Source: Pollutimonas subterranea | Lineage (GTDB): Bacteria > Pseudomonadota > Gammaproteobacteria > Burkholderiales > Burkholderiaceae_B | Direction of reading: 5' to 3' | DNA: 64,000 nt | NCBI RefSeq assembly: GCF_002849655.1 | Contig: NZ_PDNW01000010.1 | Location: forward strand, 62,001-126,000 | Shown here: piece after piece, positions 8,555-17,600 of the stretch | Layout: each line of letters starts with the position of its first letter | Numbering within the stretch: position 1 is the first letter of the stretch | The notes under the pieces: model-generated | What the model was told of the DNA's origin: nothing | The model's input: only the letters and a program-made list of their open reading frames with translations | Databases searched by the model: none | Program-made: the position numbers and the translations under genes

Positions 8555-9742
8555 CTACCACGCCATCGTTTCTTCGTCCTCCTCTTCCGATTCAGCCTGG
8601 AAGACCTCAATCAGCTTCTGATTGTAATCATCCAGATAGGCCTGCAAGCCTTCACGATCGATGAGGCGGACACCAGCCGTGGAAGCAAGCTCCTTGGCTG
8701 ATTTTGTGTAGTAGGAATTGGTTACGACCATGGCTTCATCACAACCGTAGAACGCCTTGGCCGAGATCGCTTGTTGAACGGCAGTATTGCCGACGGAGCC
8801 AGTGTAATTTTTTGCTTGGATCACCATGTTCTTTCCGAAGCGACTGACAAACAAATCGGCACCCTGGTCAGCCGTCTTCTTCGTTTCTTTTACGTCGAAA
8901 CCGATGGTTTGGAAAATTTCCACCAAGAAGGCTTCGAACTGGAACCCGTCCATTGCGTCCACCAGATACATCGTGATGAACCGGTTCGGGTTGAAGTGCT
9001 CAAGCTGGCTCCCCAGACGCTCAACGAGAATGTCGAAGTAGACACGCTCGCAATGATTCAGCCCTGATCGGAAGGCAGGCAAGGAAATCAGAGGAATATT
9101 GACCGTTGCGTTGGCCTGAGCGTTGAATTGAATATCCGGGTACGAGATATCGTTTTCCCAGAGGTAATAATAAAACAGAGCAAGATCGGATCTGAACGTC
9201 GTTCCAGCCTCGTCGATCCATGATCGAAGAGTATCACTCAGGTCAGCTTGTATGTGACGGCTAAGCTCTCTGGAGAAACCAAGGTAAGTTGAGTTGAACG
9301 AAGTCGTCAGAAGCAGCTTATCCAGCAGTGAAGGCAAGCCTTCAAGTTCATCGAACCCCTTGCGAATTAGCACCTCCCTGAAGAGCTCACGTTCAGTATA
9401 TTCCCCTTCTGGTCTAGGACCTGGCACACCGACGTCGTTGATCATAGACGTGGTTTCTCGGGTGGTATGGATGAAATTCGTGAAATAGGGTTGCTTAAGC
9501 TGCGCGTATTTTCTCAGTACATTGTTGAGTAAATCGTTCAACTGTGCCTGCTCTTTTTTCTTGCCCAAAAAATCTTTGATGAGTCCTTTGGACTGATACT
9601 GAAAGTCAGGGTAGAAAGAGGGATCGAGTGGGGTCAACTGCTGAGTTAACAATGGAGCAGACGGTGATGTTTGGAAGCTGTTGCACCAAGGGCAGACCGT
9701 CTCAAAAGTTGTTCTGTTGCATCCGTTGCATTGGTAAATCAT
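8555..9742 (-). CDS. Mrr-type restriction endonuclease with N-terminal zinc ribbon
   Basis: A 395-residue protein. The N-terminus has a four-cysteine zinc ribbon (CNGC at 5-8, CPWC at 17-20). A helical middle region of about 240 residues has no motif I recognise. The C-terminal Mrr_cat domain (about 265-375) includes FQFEAFLVEIF, the metal-binding Asp in DQGADLFV, and QAKNY as the QxK catalytic motif, followed by an acidic tail. Mrr-family enzymes are type IV restriction nucleases acting on modified or foreign DNA. A stand-alone gene with no methylase nearby agrees with that. The middle region may be a sensor. Its place in the island supports a defence role. Confidence 0.85.
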   Translation of the reverse strand: MIYQCNGCNRTTFETVCPWCNSFQTSPSAPLLTQQLTPLDPSFYPDFQYQSKGLIKDFLGKKKEQAQLNDLLNNVLRKYAQLKQPYFTNFIHTTRETTSMINDVGVPGPRPEGEYTERELFREVLIRKGFDELEGLPSLLDKLLLTTSFNSTYLGFSRELSRHIQADLSDTLRSWIDEAGTTFRSDLALFYYYLWENDISYPDIQFNAQANATVNIPLISLPAFRSGLNHCERVYFDILVERLGSQLEHFNPNRFITMYLVDAMDGFQFEAFLVEIFQTIGFDVKETKKTADQGADLFVSRFGKNMVIQAKNYTGSVGNTAVQQAISAKAFYGCDEAMVVTNSYYTKSAKELASTAGVRLIDREGLQAYLDDYNQKLIEVFQAESEEEDEETMAW

Positions 9743-9987
9743 GTCTATCCATCATGAGCTGAAGACTGTATTGAGGCGCAAGACTTTACGATCCGATCAT
9801 TGGCCGATCCGGATCGGACCCCATGAAAAAGTCTCTGCATTGATTGAAGACAGTAGCCTATTGTTACCTTTCCGTCTACAGAGATCTTCCCCCCAAGGGA
9901 AGTGTATTGGGTGCGGCCCCTTATGATGACCGCTCATGGCCGGGTGCAGCCTTTGCAATTTGACGTTAACCCATCAAATTGGGTATT

Positions 9988-10269
9988 TCAGATCGAATGG
10001 ACGGCTAAACGCCACGACTTGGACTCTGGCACGCGCGCAACCTTGCCATTTGCTGCGAGCTCTTGAAGCAGAGCAGCTATCCAGTACTGCTGGCTGGAAG
10101 AAGTAGCCTTCGGATAATCACCCCAGCCAAATCCACACTCCCGAAAGATCTCGGCTTGCTTCATTCCTTCAGCAGCAGCTTGGCACTTAGGATGATCTTG
10201 CATGAAGTCGAGCACAAGCTGCTTCGCTTGCACTCTCATCGCATCACCCCGATTTTTGAATTCGACCAT
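9988..10269 (-). CDS. Small unknown protein, possible winged-helix fold
   Basis: A 93-residue product I do not recognise. It is basic at the N-terminus. The order MKQAEIFRECGF, then SSSQQYWIAALLQELAANGKVARV and SKSWRL, resembles a helix-turn-helix followed by a two-strand wing. A second possible start is ATG 10239, ten codons in. It lies on the same strand as the Mrr gene, about 245 bases upstream of it, and could be a regulator or accessory subunit of the island genes. That is inference from position only. Confidence 0.5.
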   Translation of the reverse strand: MVEFKNRGDAMRVQAKQLVLDFMQDHPKCQAAAEGMKQAEIFRECGFGWGDYPKATSSSQQYWIAALLQELAANGKVARVPESKSWRLAVHSI

Positions 10270-10308
10270 ATGTATGTCTCCGAAGGCTCAAGGTTAGTGT
10301 GATATTAA

Positions 10309-10437
10309 GGCTTTATAGAGGCACAAGCGTACCTTGACCGCGCCAAGCAGGCCTTCTTGATCACCGTGAACACATATCCGCCTGACAAGTTCAAGTTCAC
10401 GTTCTGGATGCATAGGGCAAAGGCAGTAACGCTGTAG
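10309..10437 (+). pseudogene. Possible 3' remnant of an unknown gene
   Basis: After a TAA at 10306, 42 sense codons run to a TAG at 10435. The sequence has protein-like composition: AYLDRAKQAFLITVN, then YPPDKFKFTFWMHRAKAV. There is no start codon or ribosome site in the first part. It may be the tail of a gene cut when the island inserted. I cannot assign a family, and it may be chance. Confidence 0.22.
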
Positions 10438-10472
10438 TCGACATACGTTGATGGCTGTCCCTGGCTACAACC

Positions 10473-11492
10473 CTACTTGCCGCGCGTTTGTTGCGGCGTT
10501 TCGCCGAAAGCCTGGTGGTAGGCCCGCGAAAACTCGCCCAGGTGGGTGAAGCCGAAGCGTGCCGCGGTTTCGCTGACCTTGCGCGCATCGCCGGCCAGCG
10601 ATAAGGCTTGCCGGACCGCTTGCAGGCGCTGAATGCGCAGCCATTGCAACGGCGATTGCGCGCATTCGTCTTTGAACAACGCTTGCAGGCGCCTGACTGA
10701 CAGGCCGCAATGGCTGGCGATCATGGCAACCGGCAGATGTTCGCCAAGATGTTCGAGCATATAGGCTTGTGCGCGCCGGATGGCCTGAGGCGCGGAAGGT
10801 GGTGGCGCCGGCCACAAGTGCGCCGCCATGTTGTGCGGTTGGTGCAGCAGCAGGGTGGTGGCGACCAGCATCTCGGTTTGAGCCAGCAGGGCTGCGCGGG
10901 CGGTGTCCTGGTCCTGACCGAGACCCGAGCATCGCACCACCCATTGCAGCATGGGCAGCAGCGCTTGCCAGCCCGCCGTATTCATGGGAATGACCGCATC
11001 GAAGCAGATGTCGGGCGCGTGTTCTTGTGCTGTCAGGCGGCACCAGGCGTCGGCGATGGCTGACCGGTCCAGGCGCAGCAGCACCTGTTCATAGTCGTCG
11101 CTGGCCCTGAAGTGAAACCGTCTGTCCGGACTGATGAGGACGGCCCCTTGCGGTGACACCTCGATGCTGCGCCCATCGAAATGAAACAGCGCCTGCCCCT
11201 GGGTGGGCAGCACCAGTAGGTAATAGCCATCCAGGCAGTCGGGATCGACGCTGACGTCCGCCCCGTACCCGTACCGCAGCTTCAGCAGCGACAAATTGCC
11301 GCAGGGCAGCAAATCCAGTCGGTTGTGGGTGATCTTCCCGCGCAGTACCTGGAATCGGGCCGAATTGAGTGCCTGGCAGATCAGGGGATGCGCCTCGTCA
11401 AAGTCGGCGGTATTCACGATTTGATGCTGCTCGAACGGTACATGGGCGAATAGCGAGGCGATCATCTGATTCCACTTGTGCTGGGCGTACAC
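10473..11492 (-). CDS. AraC-family transcriptional regulator
   Basis: A 339-residue protein with an N-terminal AraC-binding-like ligand or cupin domain (about 30-190) and a C-terminal pair of helix-turn-helix motifs of the AraC/XylS type (about 240-335). The first recognition helix is in HCGLSVRRLQALFKDE, and the second is in AARFGFTHLGEFSRAY, with the usual P-x-x-x-R ending. A second start, ATG 11465 (MIASLF), is possible. It is transcribed away from the giant autotransporter and shares a 166-base intergenic region with it, so the autotransporter is its likeliest target. The ligand is unknown. Confidence 0.88.
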   Translation of the reverse strand: MYAQHKWNQMIASLFAHVPFEQHQIVNTADFDEAHPLICQALNSARFQVLRGKITHNRLDLLPCGNLSLLKLRYGYGADVSVDPDCLDGYYLLVLPTQGQALFHFDGRSIEVSPQGAVLISPDRRFHFRASDDYEQVLLRLDRSAIADAWCRLTAQEHAPDICFDAVIPMNTAGWQALLPMLQWVVRCSGLGQDQDTARAALLAQTEMLVATTLLLHQPHNMAAHLWPAPPPSAPQAIRRAQAYMLEHLGEHLPVAMIASHCGLSVRRLQALFKDECAQSPLQWLRIQRLQAVRQALSLAGDARKVSETAARFGFTHLGEFSRAYHQAFGETPQQTRGK

Positions 11493-11527
11493 ATGTTACT
11501 GGACGGCTAACTAAAAACGGCGTTTTT

Positions 11528-11560
11528 CCGATAGTCAATAGCGTAAAACCGATAGACGGC
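11528..11560. promoter_or_regulatory. Candidate AraC operator: direct repeat spaced 21 bp
   Basis: CCGATAGTC at 11528 and CCGATAGAC at 11549 are direct repeats exactly 21 bases apart, two helical turns. This is the usual layout of paired AraC-family half-sites. They lie between the AraC-type gene and the autotransporter. Just before them, AAAAACGGCGTTTTT (about 11513-11527) is a short palindrome. Function is inferred from spacing and position. Confidence 0.42.
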
Positions 11561-11658
11561 CTAGGACGTTTGGCCGACCATACCACATGCGCATGATCCG
11601 CCCATTCTGGGTGTTCGAGACCGCGGCCAAAATCCCTTTACATTGGAAAAAATTCACG

Positions 11659-14600
11659 ATGCACAAACACGAACAACGTCGTATTGACCAGCGGGCCTCG
11701 TCCGTGTATTCCGTTCGTAATGCCCTGATTCTACGGCCTTTAAACCGCGCCTTGGGATACAGCGGCCATTTGCTTTTGTGCATATCCGGTTCGCTATTGC
11801 CGCTGGCGGCCGCCCATGCAAACCTGGGCTACGACTGCAGCGAGAAGGCGGGCATAGTAACGTGCAGCTTGTCGGCAGACTCGCCGTTGTGGGGGTCACT
11901 CACGTTAAGTAATCCTTCTGAGGAACAACAAATAACAAATACTGCCAGTTTCAATATTGGCGGCAACGATGTGGGGATCCAGACGATCTACCCAGGTAGC
12001 TCCGAAACAATGGTCTTCGGCGGAGAGCCATTAAGTGGCATCATGGTGGTGAGCCAAGGATCCAGCGGCCGTGACGATAGCGATTATCTGGATGGCATGG
12101 ATGCTCTAGGGGCCATGCTCACTACGAACGGTTCGATCAACCTTTCACTTGCAGATGCGACACCATCCGGTATGGTGGTTGGGGTGGGTGTGAGCAGCGT
12201 GGGTGGTGATGGTTTCGATCAGCCAACCCACAACAATAACGGCGGGAGCGGCGGAAACGGAGCTTCTACGACCCTTTTTAATTCGTCTGCTGTAACTATT
12301 ACCGGCGGTACCCTGAACTCCGGTGTGGTGGGGGCATTGGTGGAAAGCCGTGGCGGCAAAGGAGGCAGGGACACGTCAGGCGATCTGAATGACAATTACA
12401 GCGGAAACGGTGGCAACACCCAGAACATCGAAATGGACAACTACGCTGATGTCAAACTGGGAAGCGCGTCAACTAATTTGCAAGGTGGCACCCGGGCGTG
12501 GGGTGTCGCGGCTCTAGCCGTTGGCGGAGATAGCAGTTACCATGCAAGCGGCGAAAGACCTATGGGCGAAGGGGGAACCGCCGCCGATGTAACCTTCTTA
12601 AGCACTGGTAATGTCGACGTATTCCTTACAAGCAAAACGGATGTGCCTGACGGCGTAGTAGGCCTGCTTGCCAGAAGTATTGGCGGCCAGGGCGGCGAAA
12701 CGACCTGGACAAACGACGACGGCGGAAATGGCGGTGACTCTGGGGTTGTATCGTTGACCGCAGGCCTTACGGATTTAAGTGCAGTCACGAGTATCAATGT
12801 CGGTGTAGATCAAGCAGTGTCCGGCACAAGCGCGGGGATATTGGCCCAGTCCATCGGCGGAAACGGTGGCAATCAAGACTCAAATGGCGGCTATGGCGGT
12901 AATGGCGGCAACGCCGGTTCGATTACCACAGACCTTTACTGGGTCGACCTTACCGCTACGGGCGACAAGGTCGCTGGTGTTACGGCGTACTCCTTTGGGG
13001 GCAACGGCGGTAGCGACAGCGAGAGTAGCTATCGCGCCAATGGTGGCAATGGCGGCACGTCTGGCACAGTGACCGTTACGCTTCACTCCAAGGGTAGCCA
13101 AGACGGTCAACAGACCAGCATATCCACCAGTGGTATCGAAGCCATTGGCGTGTCAGCCCAAAGTATCGGTGGCTACGGCGGTTCCGCTGTCAAACAAGCG
13201 GGGGTGGGGCAGAACGGAGGAATAGCCCAGATCACTGCTGATGCAAACAGCGTTGTGTCTACGCAGGGCACCAATTCCATGGGTATGCTTGCGCAATCCA
13301 TCGGTGGTGGTGGCGGTACGGGCGAAGACTTTACAAGCAGCTTGCCTGGAGGTAGTGGAAAAGGCGGCAATGGCGGCAATGGCGCCAATGCCACCATTAA
13401 CTCCTCTGGAACCGTCACGACCCAGGGACAATATGCCCATGGCATGGTGGCGCAGTCCATTGGCGGGAGCGGTGGTGCAGGCGCAGTCGCAGACTCTATT
13501 GTGTCGCTGGGCGGCGCAGGTGGAGCAGGTGGCTCAGGTCGAGCTGTAACCATCAGTGGAACGTCGAAGGTGTCGACCAGTGGTGATTCTGCCATTGGCG
13601 TCATCGCGCAGTCGATTGGCGGTGGGGGTGGTACAGCGGGCTCGGCATCCGGCTTGTTTTCGGTGGGCGGATCTGTCAACAACTCGGGAAGCAACGACGC
13701 AGACACGGTAACCGTTACCATCGGCAGTGTTGATACAACGGGGGATGGCTCAATCGGCATACTGGCCCAGTCTGTCGGGGGCAGTGGTGGCAGTGGCGGC
13801 TCAGGGGCGGGTATCACGGCAGTCGGAGGCTCAGGCGAGTCTGGCGGTTCCGGCGGCGCGGTCACCGTCGACCCGGGCACCAACATAACGACTCTGGGCG
13901 ATTATGCGCTGGGCGTCGTCGCACAATCCATTGGTGGGGGTGGTGGCAACGGGGGTCACTCGCTGGCCATTTCCACCGCGATACCCGCCGTGTCGATCGG
14001 GGGCAGTGCGGCAAGCGCCAGTTCCGGCAGTAAGGTCACCATCCAAAACTCGCTTGCTGGCAAAGTAAGCACGTCGGGTAATGGCTCGATCGGCATACTC
14101 GCTCAATCGATTGGCGGCGGGGGCGGCAATGGGGGGGCTGCAAAGCTTGATTCCGTACAGTCCCCTGCGGCCGTAGCCATTGGTGGCACCGCAGGCGGGG
14201 GCGGTAACGGAAGTGAGGTCGACATAAACCTCACCAACCTCAATCTGGCGACCTCAGGAATTGCAGCGGGCGGCATCATCGCGCAGTCCATCGGCGGCGG
14301 AGGTGGTAATGGCGGCGCGGCACAGGGCTTCAGCGCCAATATTGGCTTCAGCCTGGGCGTCGCCGTGGGCGGCTCCGGCGGAGCCGGCGGCGCGGGCAGC
14401 GAGGTAGCGCTTAATCTGGACGGGGTAACGATCAGTACGGCCGGCGTCGGAACGAATGGCAGCAACGGTGCGTCCAATGGCACCTCGGTCGAACGCTCGG
14501 ACTCTTATGGCATTGTCGCGCAGTCAATCGGTGGGGGCGGCGGCAACGGCGGTAGCGCATCTGCCAAGAGCATAGTCGTACCCGTACCGGTCTCTGAAGA

Positions 14601-17600
14601 TGCGAGCTTTGCGATCTCCGCCGATGTCGCCGTCGGCGGCGCAGGCGGGTCTGGCAGCACGGGCGGAGCGGTCAACGTACAACTGCTCGACTCCACCGCT
14701 ATTTACACCGGCGGCCAAGGCTCGCACGCGGTGATCGCGCAATCCATTGGCGGGGGCGGTGGCAATGGCGGCGCATCCAACGCCATGAGTACCGACGTCT
14801 CCATTCCTTCCCAAAGCGTCAGCCTCAACATCAACGTAGCGGTAGGCGGCAAGGGCGGAACGGGCGGAACGGGCGGCGGCGTCACGCTGGGCATGGACTC
14901 GGCCGCCAGCATCACAACCTTCGATGACCTCTCCAATGGTGTGCTGGCTCAATCGATAGGCGGAGGTGGCGGTAACGCCGGCGCAGGAAGCAGCGGGTCG
15001 GGTGGCGTCTCGCAAGGAAAGTCCTATACCGTCCTGGTAGGGGTAGGCGGCTCGGCAGGCACCGGCAATAAAGGTGGCGCTATCACGGCCACCACGAAGT
15101 CCGGGTCTGCCATCACGACCTACGGATCGGGATCCCGCGGGATGGTGCTGCACTCCGTTGGCGGCGGCGGCGGCGCGGCGCAAGGCACCACCGTCGACGT
15201 TGGTCTGCCGCTTTCCAAAGGCGGTGGAGGCGGCGGCGAGGAAGAGGACGAACCCGCGCAAGGCGCCACCACACTCAATGCGTCGGTGGGTGTTTCCGTA
15301 GGCGCAACCGGAGGCTCTGGCGGGGACGGGGGAACCGTGACACTGACATCCGGCACGACGATCACGACGGCCGGGGGCGATGCCGACGGTGTCCTGATTC
15401 AAAGTATCGGCGGAGGTGGCGGCCTTGGCGGCAACGCCGGGGCGGATGCATCTGGGGGCCCCACGACCTATTCTGTGCCGGCCGTGCCAAGTGATGATCC
15501 ACCAAGTAACGATCCACCAAGTAACGATCCACCAAGTAACGATCCCGAGGACACCGACTTGGGCAGCTATTCGCTTTCAGTCGGTGTGGGTGGCACCGGT
15601 GGCGCGTCCGGCGCGGGCGGTGCAGTCACTGTGAACTACTCCGGTCTGATTACGACACATGGCGATTTTGCCGATGGCATGGTCGTGCAATCCATCGGGG
15701 CCGGCGGCGGGGCCGGCGGAGCCGCCACCGCCAAGAATGCCAAGGGCAGTTCTTCCGCGAACATCTCGGTGGGCGGCAGCGGTGGCGCTGGCGGCAATGG
15801 CGGCGACATTACGTTGAACATGTTTGCTGGCCCTGATACTTCTGATAAGTTCATCTTTACTAATGGTGATGTCAGCTACGGCCTGCTGGCGCAGTCCATC
15901 GGCGGCGGCGGCGGCCAGGGTGGGGTGGCCTCAGATATCGTGACGCAGCAGTCTAAAAAAGATGCAGACCTGGTCGTCGGCCTTGGCATCGGCGGTGGTG
16001 GCGGTAACGCAGGCGGCGGCGGCGAAATCTACTTGAACGCCCCGAACAGCATCGTGACGGCCCGCACCTACGGACGCGACTCGCACGGGATCGTACTGCA
16101 GTCCATCGGCGGTGGTGGCGGCGTTGCGGCCGCTAACGGGCTTTCCTTGGGTGCCACCGGAATCGGTTCGCTACTGCGGCTACAACTCGGCGGCGGCGGT
16201 GCGACAGGAAACAGCATGGGCGGTGACATCGACGTTAATTCCGTCGTGAGAGTCCAGACTACTGGGGATCATGCCTTCGGGTTGGTGGCACAGTCGATTG
16301 GCGGCGGCGGCGGTATCGTGTCCGCCGGTCCGGGTGCGAATATCCAGTCCGTCAACATAGCGGCGCCGGTTGTTGGTGGTTCCCTGCAAAGTGGCGACCT
16401 CAATATCGAGCTTGCCCCGGGAAGCGACATTGACACCTCGGGCCGTGGCGCGCACGGCATCGTGCTCCAGTCAATTGCAGGTGGCGGTGGTATAGGCGGC
16501 GATACCGCCAACGGCCCCTTGAAGACAGGCTGGGCCGATGGCAACGCCAATAACTCGCCGAGCTGGAATAGTGGCGATATCACGCTGACGTTGAACGACG
16601 GTGTCGCGACTTCAGGCGCCGGCGCCCATGGCATCATTGCACAGTCGCTTGCAGCGGCTGGTGGACTGGGCGGCAATAGCCAAGGAAGCTTTGCAGGCGC
16701 ATTGGGGCAATCCAAGGGCGGCCAGTCAGGCAGCATCACCATGAAACTGAACTCTGGCGTGTCAGTCTCTGGTGACAATTCCTTTGCTGTTTTCGCCCAG
16801 ACCTACGACGGCTCCGCCACGCCTGCACCCGTGGATATTACTGTGTCCAGCCAGGTATCAGGCCAATCCGGGCTGAATGCGACGGGTGGCGGCATCTGGA
16901 TAGACAGTCCAGCGACCAGTAGCGTGACTGTCACGGCCAACGGCGTTCTTACGGGATCTTCAGCTGTTTTACAGACGGGAACCGGCAAGACCAACGTCAC
17001 CAACTCAGGCGGTCAGATCTACGGCAACCTCATTTTGGGCGGGGGTTCCACTTCCGGTAACGTCGGTTCGGACGGAGGCAATGCCGCTGCAATGGGTACC
17101 CTGTCCAACGACGGTACCTTTGCCAACGCCAACTTGGTGCAAGGCCATGTCGTCAACCAGGGCCGTGTGCTAATAGGCAAGACCGACGGCAGCGACACCC
17201 TGCGCGTGACCGGCGACTTCACTCAAGGCAGCCAAGGCGTGCTACAGGTAGCGACTGACTTCGTCGCGAAAACCACCGATCTTCTCGCAGTGGATGGGCA
17301 TGCCAGGCTGGATGGCAACGTCAAGGTAGTCGCCAACTCGCTGATGCCCAACCGGGAGCTCACCTTCTTGCAGGCGGGAACCCTTACGCATGGCGCGGCC
17401 GTGCGAGGCGAGTCCGAGCTGTTCACGTATCGAACCCGCCAAGCGGACAATTCGCTTGCCGTGACGGTTGATGCCGCAAGGTTCAACGAGACATCCACAT
17501 CGTATGGCGTTGGAAGCAATCTCCATGCTCTTGGGCAACATCTGCAAGACATCTGGGACCGGGGCAGCAACGAAGAACTCGGCACCATGTACGCCGCTCT

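Noticed and set aside
9741-9926. 61-codon plus-strand frame upstream of the Mrr gene
   Set aside because: No family resemblance and it starts inside the Mrr start region; likely chance.
3461-10477. 11-bp match AGTAGGGTTGT (3461) and its reverse complement (10467) at the two island edges, considered as attachment sites
   Set aside because: The copies are inverted, not direct, and the right one is inside the AraC gene end; too short to claim.
13173-15402. Several long Pro- or Ala-rich minus-strand frames inside the autotransporter
   Set aside because: They mirror the Gly-rich GGN codon repeats on the plus strand (CCN antisense) and have no ribosome sites or motifs.
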